From HKCCE3408 sp039191215 (lineage in GTDB: Bacteria > Pseudomonadota > Alphaproteobacteria > Rhodobacterales > Rhodobacteraceae): 64,000 nt of DNA. Both the position numbers and the translations under genes were made by a program. Of the stretch, positions 9,009 through 16,697 are shown one piece after another (the stretch's first letter is position 1; every line of letters starts with the position of its first letter). The stretch covers positions 1-64,000 of the forward strand of contig JBCCXT010000002.1 in the NCBI GenBank assembly GCA_039191215.1. The letters are read 5' to 3'. The notes beneath the pieces were generated by a model. That model was not told the DNA's origin and made no database searches. It saw only the letters and a list, made by a program, of their open reading frames with translations.

Positions 9009-9026
9009 GTGATATTATAACATTAC
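9009..9026. promoter_or_regulatory. Putative Zur box upstream of the zinc-uptake operon
   Basis: GTGATATTATAACATTAC is an 18-bp imperfect palindrome, symmetric at 14 of 18 positions around the core TTATAA. It resembles alphaproteobacterial Zur operators with ATGTTATAATATAACAT-like composition. It lies 42 bp before the ZrgA-like start and 79 bp before the divergent di-heme peroxidase start, so zinc could control both. This is inferred from sequence and context. Confidence 0.65.
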
Positions 9027-9067
9027 AACTTTTATTAAGGATTCGACCCACGAAGAAGGTGCAATCG

Positions 9068-9811
9068 ATGAGATCTACCACGGCGATGTCGCTCGTCTTA
9101 GCGGCGCTGGTTGTGACCGGCGCCCATGCCCAGGAAACACGCGAGCTTGATGCCCATGAACATGGGGTGAGCCTTTTGAACATTGCCGTTGACGGCGACC
9201 AGGTGGTCATAAACCTGGAAGCACCGGGGGCTGATATTGTCGGGTTCGAATATGAAGCCAGCACGGCGGCTGATATCGCTGCTGTTGACGGCGCACTTGC
9301 GACGCTGGCTGACCCGATGGCGCTATTTGTCATGCCTGATGCGGCCGGCTGCGTCCTCGACTCAACGGAAGTGAACCTGCTGATCGAAGGCGATGATCAC
9401 GACCATGACCACGACGATCATGGCGATGACGCGCATGCGGAGCATGACGATCACGATCACGACGATCATGGTGATGAAGAGCATGCAGAGCATGACGATC
9501 ACGACCACGACGATCATGGTGATGACGCGCATGCGGAGCATGACGATCACGATCACGACGACCATGACCATGAAGAGCATGCCGACCATGATGATCACGA
9601 TGAGGCCGCAGCCGCGACCCATTCGGAGTTTCGCGCAGATTACAGCGTGACATGTTCGGATGTCGCTGCCATTACCAGCATCGAGATGGGCTTTTTTGAT
9701 GCTTTCGAAACGGCGGGAGAGCTTGAGGTGACGGTTGTGACGGATGCCGGCGCACAAGCCTTCGAGGTGACCCGCGATGCCCCAGTCCTTGAACTTGGGG
9801 GACTTTTCTAA
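9068..9811 (+). CDS. zrgA: ZrgA-like zinc-binding periplasmic protein (DUF2796) with His/Asp repeats
   Basis: Probable periplasmic zinc carrier of a ZrgABCDE-type uptake system. The ATG at 9068, 8 bp after GAAGAAGG, gives signal peptide MRSTTAMSLVLAALVVTGAHA. The mature protein begins with a metal-ligand segment ELDAHEHGVS typical of DUF2796, followed by INLEAPGADIVGFE. Residues about 111-174 hold four 16-residue His/Asp/Glu repeats likely to bind several metal ions. The C-terminal third contains a conserved YSVTCSD segment and resumes the DUF2796 fold. A Zur-like box lies directly upstream and an ABC ATPase gene overlaps its end. The assignment rests on family knowledge from the Vibrio zrg operon and on gene order. 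Confidence 0.8.
   Translation: MRSTTAMSLVLAALVVTGAHAQETRELDAHEHGVSLLNIAVDGDQVVINLEAPGADIVGFEYEASTAADIAAVDGALATLADPMALFVMPDAAGCVLDSTEVNLLIEGDDHDHDHDDHGDDAHAEHDDHDHDDHGDEEHAEHDDHDHDDHGDDAHAEHDDHDHDDHDHEEHADHDDHDEAAAATHSEFRADYSVTCSDVAAITSIEMGFFDAFETAGELEVTVVTDAGAQAFEVTRDAPVLELGGLF
9398..9589 (+). repeat. Four tandem 48-bp repeats encoding a His/Asp metal-binding array
   Basis: Four in-frame 48-bp units begin at 9398, 9446, 9494 and 9542. Each encodes 16 residues close to DDHDHDDHGDDAHAEH; the second has EE for DA, and the fourth has DHEEHADH at its end. The high DNA similarity between units suggests recent tandem duplication and possible length variation between strains. Confidence 0.9.
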
Positions 9812-10517
9812 GCCTTTGGCTGCACCAGCATCGATCCTAAAATTAACAGACGTGCGCCACCGTTGGCCGGGGCGTGCGTCTTTTTCGATGAGCGTGCCGT
9901 CCTTTTCGATGCGCGCCGGTGAAACGGTGCTACTATTGGGCGAAAGCGGATCGGGTAAATCGACGCTTTTGTCTCTTATCTGCGGTGTGATCGCGCCACT
10001 TGAAGGCCAGGTATCGGTGGCAGGTAAAGATATTGCGGCCTTGCCAGCAGGCGCCCGTGACAGTTTCCGGGCGGAGATGATTGGTGTTATTTTTCAACAA
10101 TTTAATCTGCTTCCTTTTGGAAGCGTGCAGGATAATGTGGCCTTGCCGCTGCGCTTTGCACCAGGGCGACGGGCGCAGGCCGGGCCACCAAAAGAAGCGG
10201 CCAGACGTCTTATAGAGGCGCTTGGCTTGGCGCCGGGCCTGCTTGCAAGCCGGGCAAGCCAATTATCGGTAGGCCAACAGCAGCGCGTCGCTGTGGCGCG
10301 CGCATTGATCGGCGCGCCGCCTCTGGTCATCGCCGATGAGCCGACATCGGCGCTTGATGCTGGCAGCCAGGAGGCGTTTTTGGCTCTTATGTTCGACCAG
10401 CTTCGGGCAAGCGGCGCGGCACTGATCATGGTGAGCCATGATGCCCGCCTTGCCGGTCGGTTCGAGCGTGTGATCGAAATGGCTGAGATTGCCCAGACCG
10501 AGCACGCAACCGCCTAA
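9777..10517 (+). CDS. zrgB: ABC transporter ATP-binding protein (LolD/MacB type, ZrgB-like)
   Basis: ATPase of a MacB/LolD-type transporter. Walker A GESGSGKST lies near residue 56, the Q-loop at IFQQFNLLP, the signature as LSVGQQQRV and Walker B as LVIADEPTSALD, followed by the H-loop MVSHD. It is 246 residues long, with a single domain. The ATG at 9777 overlaps the ZrgA-like gene by 35 bp; in-frame TTG codons at 9789 and 9816 are alternatives that would remove most of the overlap. The partner permease at 11271 is separated from it by a decayed gene, so the operon appears interrupted. A role in zinc uptake is inferred from neighbours. Confidence 0.85.
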   Translation: MPQSLNLGDFSKPLAAPASILKLTDVRHRWPGRASFSMSVPSFSMRAGETVLLLGESGSGKSTLLSLICGVIAPLEGQVSVAGKDIAALPAGARDSFRAEMIGVIFQQFNLLPFGSVQDNVALPLRFAPGRRAQAGPPKEAARRLIEALGLAPGLLASRASQLSVGQQQRVAVARALIGAPPLVIADEPTSALDAGSQEAFLALMFDQLRASGAALIMVSHDARLAGRFERVIEMAEIAQTEHATA

Positions 10518-10708
10518 TCCAACGTCAAAGCATCGGGTGAGCGCGCCTCCTCAGGCCCGTTCGAGCCATCGTCGGCGCGCGGCATCCGCGGGACATCGGC
10601 ATAAGCCAGCGCGTTAGCGCAACCGCTGTCAGCTGTCCTTTTGACCGCTGATATGGCTGTGTCAGATTGTTAACTGGTCGTTAATATGCATCTTAAGGGA
10701 TTATCAAT

Positions 10709-11149
10709 TTGAAATCTTTTCTTTTGTCGCTTGCATGTGTCTTGCTGTCTGCCCCGATCACGGCTGCGACCTACCGCGTTGATATGGCGGGCTCGATATT
10801 CGTGCAACCGTTGGATTTCTGAGAGGCCTATTTCACGCGGTGCGCGGGCACGCTGACGCGTTTCTGCATGCGAAGTTCTGCCGGTGTGGATCGGACTTTT
10901 GAGCGGCTCTGTTCTGGAGCTCGGATCAGTTTCGTGGCTGACCTCAACGCTGTCGCGATGACCTACGAAGGTGGTTAAAGCTATGGCTCTGAGTGCGACG
11001 CGACCGCGTATTTTGCCAATGACGGCACGCCGATTGAAGCGCGGATCGACGCGTTCGACAAGGCACGCATGCCTTTGCCGGCGTCAGGCCGGTTGCTTGC
11101 TGTGCCAAGTCTTGGCGGCCTCGCCCTCATCCGGCGCGGGCAGGCCTAG
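10709..11149 (+). pseudogene. Decayed VPLPA-CTERM secreted-protein gene with two in-frame stops
   Basis: A single reading frame of 146 codons runs from a TTG start, 8 bp after AAGGGA, to TAG at 11147, interrupted by TGA at 10820 and TAA at 10976. The N-terminus encodes a signal peptide (LKSFLLSLACVLLSAPITAA). The extreme C-terminus reads MPLPASGRLLAVPSLGGLAL followed by IRRGQA, a clear VPLPA-CTERM sorting signal (small-residue motif, hydrophobic helix, Arg cluster). Between them are FVADLNAVAMTYEGG and SYGSECDATAYFAND in the same frame. No frameshift is visible. It interrupts the zinc-transport operon between the ATPase and permease genes, with its own ribosome-binding site. The ancestral function is unknown; intact relatives would be secreted and anchored by an exosortase-like system. 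Confidence 0.75.
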
Positions 11150-11270
11150 ACGCTTCCGCTGCCAGGGGCGGGGTTGCAAAGCGTGACCCTATACCACTAG
11201 ATCTCGTCCAACCCCCCAGACCCGATCCAAAGGCGGCCATGACACGACGACCCCCGACCGAGCGCGGCAG

Positions 11271-12521
11271 ATGATCCTGCGCCTTGCCATTGCATCGCTT
11301 TGGGCGCGGGCTGTGACCGTTGGCATGACAATCCTGGCGATTGCCCTGTCGGTGATGCTGTTTTTGGGGGTCGAGCAGGTGCGAAACGGCGCGCGCGCCA
11401 GTTTCACCGACACGATCTCCGGCACCGATCTCATTGTTGGCGCCCGTTCCGGCTCGGTCCAACTGCTGCTTTATTCGGTCTTTCGTATCGGCAACGCGAC
11501 AAACAATATCACCTGGCAAAGCTACCAAGACATCGCCGCGCGCCCGGAAGTGGAGTGGATTGTGCCGATCTCCCTGGGCGACAGCCATCGTGGCTTTCGT
11601 GTGATGGGCACCGATCAGAGCTTTTTCAGCCAATACCGCTATCGCGGCGACCGCGCCTTGGCGGTTGCTGACGGTTTGCTGATGGATGATCTATTCGACG
11701 CGGTTGTGGGGGCCGATGTGGCCGAGGCGCTAAATTACAGCGTCGGCGACCCAATCATTGTGTCACATGGCATCCAGTCCTTTGTCGATCACGACGACCA
11801 GCCGTTTCAGATCTCTGGGATCCTGGAAAAGACCGGCACGCCGGTCGACCGCACCGTGATTGTCAGCCTCGAGGCGATAGAGGCCATCCATGTCGACTGG
11901 CAGGGCGGGGCGCAGCGCCCGGGTCAGGCCACGCCGGTCGCGGTCATCCGGCAGATGGACCTGACACCGCAAGCAGTGACCGCGGCGATGATCGGCACAC
12001 AAAGCCCGCTTCAGGTCTTTGCGCTGCAACGCGCGATCAACGAATACCGCGAGGAGCCGTTGCTGGCGATCCTGCCCGGCGTCGCTTTGGGAGAGCTTTG
12101 GCAGATCGTTGGCGTCGCGGAGACCGCCCTGATCGCAGTGTCGGTCATGGTTGTTGTCACCGCTTTGCTGGGGCTGATGGCAACGATCTTTTCGAGCCTC
12201 AATGAGCGGCGCCGGGAGATGGCGATCTTCCGCGCGATGGGGGCCCGCCCGCGCACCATTGCGACGCTTTTGGTGTTGGAGGCCGGGCTGACGGCTTCTG
12301 TTGCGGGCGGACTTGGGCTGGCGCTATTGTATCTTGGCCTATTTCTAGCGCGGCCCTGGATTGACGCATCTTACGGCCTTTGGCTGCCGATCAATCCGCC
12401 AGGCAAAGCGGAGGTGACAGCTTTAGCAGCCGTGGTGCTCGCTGGCATGATTGTGAGCATGATCCCAGCAATCCGTGCTTACAGAATTTCGCTTTCCGAT
12501 GGTATGATGATCCGGACATGA
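11271..12521 (+). CDS. zrgC: FtsX/MacB-type ABC transporter permease (ZrgC-like)
   Basis: Membrane subunit with the FtsX/MacB topology: one helix at residues about 15-35 (VTVGMTILAIALSVMLFLGV), a large periplasmic domain to about residue 275, and three C-terminal helices (ALIAVSVMVVVTALLGLMAT, AGLTASVAGGLGLALLYLGL and AVVLAGMIVSMIPAI). The motif SSLNERRREMAIFRAMGA before the third helix is the ATPase-coupling segment of the family. The length of 416 residues is typical. Its stop overlaps the next gene as ATGA. It pairs with the ATPase at 9777. Whether it moves zinc or delivers the lipid- or protein-bound carrier is not known. Confidence 0.85.
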   Translation: MILRLAIASLWARAVTVGMTILAIALSVMLFLGVEQVRNGARASFTDTISGTDLIVGARSGSVQLLLYSVFRIGNATNNITWQSYQDIAARPEVEWIVPISLGDSHRGFRVMGTDQSFFSQYRYRGDRALAVADGLLMDDLFDAVVGADVAEALNYSVGDPIIVSHGIQSFVDHDDQPFQISGILEKTGTPVDRTVIVSLEAIEAIHVDWQGGAQRPGQATPVAVIRQMDLTPQAVTAAMIGTQSPLQVFALQRAINEYREEPLLAILPGVALGELWQIVGVAETALIAVSVMVVVTALLGLMATIFSSLNERRREMAIFRAMGARPRTIATLLVLEAGLTASVAGGLGLALLYLGLFLARPWIDASYGLWLPINPPGKAEVTALAAVVLAGMIVSMIPAIRAYRISLSDGMMIRT

Positions 12522-13036
12522 GTAAGAACCGGTTTTGGATAAATCGTCGTGCCGCGCTGGCACTGGGTCCCGCAGCGCTGATAGCACCAAAAGCGGCGCT
12601 GTCGGTCTCTGCCCGAGTGATCGAGTGGATCGAGCTGCTGCCGCCGGGTGTGCCCTATCCGGAGATCATCGCCGAAGGGGAAATGGACGAGTTCAACGAT
12701 CTCTGGCGTCCGGTCTATGATGAGAACGCCACGCTCTTTAACGATGAGTTGGTCGGTCTGCGGATAAGGATGCCGGGATTTGTGATCCCGATGGAGATTG
12801 ACCGCGACGGCGTGAAGACCTTCCTGCTGGTTCCTTACGTGGGCGCCTGCCTGCATGTACCGCCGCCACCGCCGAACCAATTGATCTTTGTGACTACGAT
12901 CGAGCCTTGGCCATATGACGATCTTTGGGCGGCAGTTTGGGTCACGGGTGTGTTGACCACCGAGATTGAAGAGACAGATATCGGAGTGGCGGGTTACGCC
13001 ATATTGGCCGACGAGATGGAGCTTTATGAATGGTAA
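12518..13036 (+). CDS. DUF3299 protein, first copy (ZrgD-like)
   Basis: A 172-residue exported protein starting at the ATGA overlap with the permease stop, MSKNRFWINRRAALALGPAA, which includes a twin-arginine-like or hydrophobic signal segment. The core signature LLVPYVGACLHVPPPPPNQL near residue 106 is the hallmark of DUF3299 and supplies Cys and His as possible metal ligands, preceded by MPGFVIPME. It sits in a tight chain with the permease and a second DUF3299 gene. In the Vibrio zrg operon a DUF3299 protein accompanies the ABC subunits. A role as a periplasmic zinc-handling factor is inferred. Confidence 0.8.
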   Translation: MSKNRFWINRRAALALGPAALIAPKAALSVSARVIEWIELLPPGVPYPEIIAEGEMDEFNDLWRPVYDENATLFNDELVGLRIRMPGFVIPMEIDRDGVKTFLLVPYVGACLHVPPPPPNQLIFVTTIEPWPYDDLWAAVWVTGVLTTEIEETDIGVAGYAILADEMELYEW

Positions 13037-13566
13037 GCCGGCGGCGCATTCTCTTGGCCGGTGCCGCTTTTCTGCCGGTTGCGGGGGTGGGCCTATGGGC
13101 CTTTGCGCGCAACGCGCGGGGGCCGGTCACAGACGCCGACGGCGTGACGCAACTGGGCTGGCGCGACCTTCTGCCACCTGAAGATGCCAGATCCGTCCTG
13201 ACCGGGTTTATCGATCATGAGCAGACCCAAAGTGCGGGTTTTTTCGTCCAGCCGCCGTCAAGCGGGGTGCGGCGCGAGTGGGACGGCCAGATGGTCAGCC
13301 TACCGGGTTTTGTTGTGCCCATGCGCTATGACGGCGATGCGGTGAGCGAGTTCATTCTTGTGCCGTATGTCGGGGCCTGCATCCATGTGCCGCCGCCACC
13401 GGCAAACCAGCTTGTTTATGTGCGCGCCGAAACCGCCGTCGAAGTGCAGGAGCTTTTCGCCGCCGTCCGCGTCACCGGCGTGATGGGGATCATCGAAACC
13501 GACACAAACCTGGCAGAGATATCTTATCTGATGGATGCCACGCGGATTGCGCCGGTCGAGGTTTAG
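13030..13566 (+). CDS. DUF3299 protein, second copy (ZrgE-like position)
   Basis: A 178-residue paralogue of the preceding gene, overlapping it by 7 bp. The N-terminus MVSRRRILLAGAAFLPVAGV looks like an export signal with an Arg cluster. The DUF3299 signature LVPYVGACIHVPPPPANQLV is near residue 112, preceded by LPGFVVPMRYDGD, and the tail has VTGVMGIIETDTNLAEISY. The two copies share motif order and length, so they probably arose by tandem duplication and may form a heterodimer. Function is unknown beyond the association with zinc uptake. It is the last gene of the plus-strand set. Confidence 0.8.
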   Translation: MVSRRRILLAGAAFLPVAGVGLWAFARNARGPVTDADGVTQLGWRDLLPPEDARSVLTGFIDHEQTQSAGFFVQPPSSGVRREWDGQMVSLPGFVVPMRYDGDAVSEFILVPYVGACIHVPPPPANQLVYVRAETAVEVQELFAAVRVTGVMGIIETDTNLAEISYLMDATRIAPVEV

Positions 13567-13645
13567 CGACAGATGGCGCAAAGGCCAGGGCAGATTGTGC
13601 CTGGACCTACTGACCCCAGCCGCATCGTCTCAAACTGCCAGCTCC

Positions 13646-15025
13646 TTAGCCGAACACACGCGTCAACGCGCCATCTACTGCGGCTGTGATCTCGTCGATA
13701 TCGCTTTCCGAGGCGATCAGCGCGGGGCTGAAGCACAACGTGTTGTTGTAGCCCGGGATCGACCGGTTTGTGGCGCCGATGATGACACCTTGCGCCATGC
13801 AATCGCCGACAACCGCCTGCACCATTTTTTCCGGTGCGGGTTCGCGCATGGCCCGGTCCGCGACCAACTCGGCGCCACAGAACAGGCCCTTGCCGCGGAC
13901 ATCGCCGATGGCTGCGTGCTTGTCCATCAGCCCGTGCAGGTTGCTGATCAGCCGGGCGCCCATAGCCGTTGTATTGGCCAGCAGGCCCTCTTCTTCGATG
14001 ATCGCCATGTTTTCAATCGCCGCTGCGGGGCCAGCAGTGCAGCCGCCGAAGGTGCTGATGTCACGGAAGTAATCCATTGGATCATCGGGCGCTTCCTTGA
14101 ACATCTCAAAGACGCGTTCGGTGGTCACCATACACGCAATCGCGGCGTAACCTGAGGCCACGCCTTTTGCCATCGTGACAAAATCCGGCTCAATCCCGAA
14201 ATGCTGATAGCCGAACCAGGTGCCGGTGCGGCCGACCCCGCAGACAACCTCATCGATGTGCAAAAGCACGTCGTATTTGCGGCAGATCTCTTGCACGCGC
14301 GGCCAGTAGCCATCGGGCGCGGGGATCACGCCGCCGCCGGCGGTCACAGGCTCCAAGCACAGCGCGCCGACTGTGTCGGGCCCTTCGCGCAGGATGACTG
14401 CTTCGATCTGGTCGGCCGCCCATTCGCCGTAGTTTTCGACATCCACCTGGGCGTGGTATTCAAGGCAATGGGGGACGGCGACAAATCCCGGCGCGAAGGG
14501 GCCGTATTGTGCGTTGCGCTGTTCCTGGCCGCCCGCCGACATCGTCCCGATCGTGGAGCCGTGGTAGTCACGCTCCCGGTAAAGGATCTTGTGCTTGCGC
14601 CCGCCATAACGCTTATGCGCGATCTGGCGGACCATCTTAAAGGCCTTCTCATTGGCCTCGGATCCGGAATTTGTGTAGTACACCCGGCTCATGCCCGGCA
14701 TTTTTGCGATCAGTTTCTCGGCAAAGATCGAGCCCGGCACAGACCCGGCCGATTGGGCGAAATAGGGCAAGCGGATCAACTGGTCACGTACAGCATTGGC
14801 AATACGCTCACGTCCGTAGCCGACATTGACCGTCCAGACGCCGCCGGACACGCCGTCGAGATGTTCCTTGCCGTTTTGGTCCCAGACCCGCATGCCACGG
14901 CCTTCGACGATGATCCGCGGATCGCCCTGCTCCAGCGGCTTATGCTGCATCAGATGATGCCAGATATGGGCGCGGTCGGCGTCCACTATATGGGTCAGGT
15001 CATTGGCCGTAATCTGCGTGTTCAT
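13646..15025 (-). CDS. tpa: Taurine--pyruvate aminotransferase
   Basis: Class III PLP-dependent aminotransferase that converts taurine and pyruvate to sulfoacetaldehyde and alanine. Recognisable are YYTNSGSEANEKAFKMVRQI, RDYHGSTIGTMSAGGQ, LHIDEVVCGVGRTG and the PLP-lysine motif FVTMAKGVASGYA near residue 290. The length of 459 residues matches Tpa. The specific assignment comes from the divergent tauR and nearby xsc genes as well as the sequence; the N-terminal region MNTQITANDLTHIVDADRAH is like Tpa. It is divergent from tauR, and TauR-like half-sites lie in the 120-bp gap. Other omega-amino acid aminotransferases are less likely. Confidence 0.88.
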   Translation of the reverse strand: MNTQITANDLTHIVDADRAHIWHHLMQHKPLEQGDPRIIVEGRGMRVWDQNGKEHLDGVSGGVWTVNVGYGRERIANAVRDQLIRLPYFAQSAGSVPGSIFAEKLIAKMPGMSRVYYTNSGSEANEKAFKMVRQIAHKRYGGRKHKILYRERDYHGSTIGTMSAGGQEQRNAQYGPFAPGFVAVPHCLEYHAQVDVENYGEWAADQIEAVILREGPDTVGALCLEPVTAGGGVIPAPDGYWPRVQEICRKYDVLLHIDEVVCGVGRTGTWFGYQHFGIEPDFVTMAKGVASGYAAIACMVTTERVFEMFKEAPDDPMDYFRDISTFGGCTAGPAAAIENMAIIEEEGLLANTTAMGARLISNLHGLMDKHAAIGDVRGKGLFCGAELVADRAMREPAPEKMVQAVVGDCMAQGVIIGATNRSIPGYNNTLCFSPALIASESDIDEITAAVDGALTRVFG

Positions 15026-15077
15026 CCCCGGGCCTCCTTGCCGTTATCGCCTTTTGCCATTGGCGCTGCAGGTCGCG

Positions 15078-15136
15078 ATAGGGCCAGACGCATCAGCGCA
15101 GTAAGTCCAATTGCTGGACCTTGGCCCTAAATCCAG
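15078..15136. promoter_or_regulatory. Cluster of TauR-like half-sites in the tpa/tauR divergent region
   Basis: Five elements close to CTGGACYTAA, the direct-repeat element reported for Rhodobacter TauR, occur here. On the plus strand they are CTGGACCTTG (15114) and TTGGCCCTAA (15121). On the minus strand they are CTGGCCCTAT (15078-15087), TTGGACTTAC (15101-15110) and CTGGATTTAG (15127-15136). Each matches at about 8 of 10 positions. Binding by the adjacent TauR is inferred. Confidence 0.5.
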
Positions 15137-15145
15137 GCAAGTTTA

Positions 15146-16630
15146 ATGCCAGCCATGGCAATTTCACCAGATAGCATCTTTTTGGAAGCGGGTGGTGCCG
15201 GCACGCTTCAGGCGCGCATAAAACGCCAGGTGGTCGGTCACATTCTGTCCGGTCAGTTTCGGCCGGGCGAAAGGCTGCCATCGAGCCGCGCGCTGGCGAG
15301 CCATCTTGGCATCAGCCGGATCACGGTGACGATTGCTTATGCCGATCTCGTCGCGGACGACTATATCGAGGCGCGCGGCCGGTCGGGCTATTATGTCTCG
15401 GCAAGTGCCGCGCAGGAACAATCCCTGCCGCTGCCGCAATCGCGGGCCGAAAGCAATGTCGATTGGGCCAAGGTTTTGGCCCATCGTGCGAGCGTGCCGT
15501 CGCAAACCATCCTGCGGCCCGCCGATTGGCGGAGCTACCGCCATCCCTTTATCTATGGCCAGACCGACCCGAAACTTTTCGATCACAAAAACTGGCGTCT
15601 ATGCGCCATGCAGGCCTTGGGCCAGCGCGACTTTTTCAGCTTAGCATCAGACGTTTACACCGAAGACGACCCGCTTTTGATCGACTACATCCGGCGCCAT
15701 ATCCTGACCCGGCGGGGCGTGAACGCGCCGGCAGACACGATCCTGATCACAATGGGGGCGCAGAATGCGCTTTGGCTGACGGCACAACTGCTCCTGTCAC
15801 AACGCCGCCGGGCTGTGATGGAGAACCCGGGCTATCCCGGTTTGCGTGAGATCCTGGGTGCTACGCGCTGCCATTTGCAGGTGGTCGATGTCGACCAGGA
15901 CGGCCTGCCGCCCGAGGCGCTGCCCGATGCGGTGGATGTCGTCTACACAACCGTCAGCCATCACTGCCCAACCGGCGTGACGATGCCGTTGGACCGGCGC
16001 AGGCGGTTGCTGGATTTGGCCGCAGAACGGGGCTTTGTGATCGTCGAAGACGACTATGAGTTCGAATTGAGCTTTGACAAACGGCCGTCACCCTCGCTCA
16101 AATCGCTTGATGCCGGTGGCTCGGTGATCCATGTGGGCTCGTTCTCCAAATCGCTGTTTCCAGGGCTGCGTCTGGGCTATCTGGTGGCGCCTGCGCCTTT
16201 TATCCGAGAGGCACGCGCGCTTCGGGCAACCGTGTTGCGCCATCCGCCTGGCGTGACGCAGCGCACCGCCGCGTACTTCCTGTCGCTTGGACATTATACC
16301 AGCCAGATCAATCGGATAAAGGCTGCCTATACGCGCCGCCGAACGGCCATGGACCGCGCGATAGAGGCGGTCGGGTTAACTGTGGCAGGCCGGGGCGGGT
16401 CGAGCCTTTGGATGGCCGCGCCGGACAATATCGACACCGAAATGCTGGCCGAGCGTTTATACGCCCGAGGTGTGGTGATCGAGCCGGGCCGGCCTTTTTA
16501 TGACCCGCACGGCCCGGTCCTGCGCAACCGCTACCGGCTGGCCTATTCGTCGATCCCGTCGGTGCGCATTCCCGAAGGCATCAGCCGGATCGCCGACGAA
16601 ATCGCGCGATCTGGACTGATCGGGACTTGA
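15146..16630 (+). CDS. tauR: MocR-type GntR regulator of taurine metabolism
   Basis: Activator of taurine genes with an N-terminal GntR winged helix (residues about 20-85: FRPGERLPSSRALASHLGIS) and a C-terminal aminotransferase-like domain that senses PLP plus ligand. The PLP-fold motifs MENPGYPGLREIL, VEDDYEFEL and HVGSFSKSLFPGLRLGYLV, the last with the PLP lysine, are present. The length of 494 residues is standard for MocR proteins. It is divergent from tpa and upstream of xsc, the arrangement known in Rhodobacterales. Start at ATG 15146; an ATG at 15155 is also possible. Confidence 0.88.
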   Translation: MPAMAISPDSIFLEAGGAGTLQARIKRQVVGHILSGQFRPGERLPSSRALASHLGISRITVTIAYADLVADDYIEARGRSGYYVSASAAQEQSLPLPQSRAESNVDWAKVLAHRASVPSQTILRPADWRSYRHPFIYGQTDPKLFDHKNWRLCAMQALGQRDFFSLASDVYTEDDPLLIDYIRRHILTRRGVNAPADTILITMGAQNALWLTAQLLLSQRRRAVMENPGYPGLREILGATRCHLQVVDVDQDGLPPEALPDAVDVVYTTVSHHCPTGVTMPLDRRRRLLDLAAERGFVIVEDDYEFELSFDKRPSPSLKSLDAGGSVIHVGSFSKSLFPGLRLGYLVAPAPFIREARALRATVLRHPPGVTQRTAAYFLSLGHYTSQINRIKAAYTRRRTAMDRAIEAVGLTVAGRGGSSLWMAAPDNIDTEMLAERLYARGVVIEPGRPFYDPHGPVLRNRYRLAYSSIPSVRIPEGISRIADEIARSGLIGT

Positions 16631-16633
16631 GGA

Positions 16634-16655
16634 TTGGCCCTATAACTGGGCCTAA
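16634..16655 (+). promoter_or_regulatory. TauR-like repeat upstream of xsc
   Basis: Two direct elements, TTGGCCCTAT at 16634 and CTGGGCCTAA at 16646, lie between the tauR stop and the xsc start, 43 bp before the ATG. The second matches the TauR element CTGGACYTAA at 9 of 10 positions. This suggests that xsc has its own TauR-controlled promoter. Confidence 0.5.
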
Positions 16656-16697
16656 AAACATCCATAACCACACCGAACAGAACCGGGAGCGCGCGCC

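Noticed and set aside
9390..9600. Regular repeats resembling a CRISPR or minisatellite
   Set aside because: The units are in-frame coding repeats without unique spacers, inside the zinc-carrier gene.
9362..9757. Long frames on the minus strand over the His/Asp repeat (131 and 107 residues)
   Set aside because: They are low-complexity shadows of the repeat region on the other strand, without a start site or family signature.
10971..11186. 71-residue frame overlapping the VPLPA-CTERM remnant
   Set aside because: It is a different frame of the pseudogene with no family signature; the CTERM signal is in the other frame.
13535..15130. Plus-strand frames of 206 and 309 residues over tpa
   Set aside because: They run antisense to tpa, lack ribosome-binding sites and have shadow composition.
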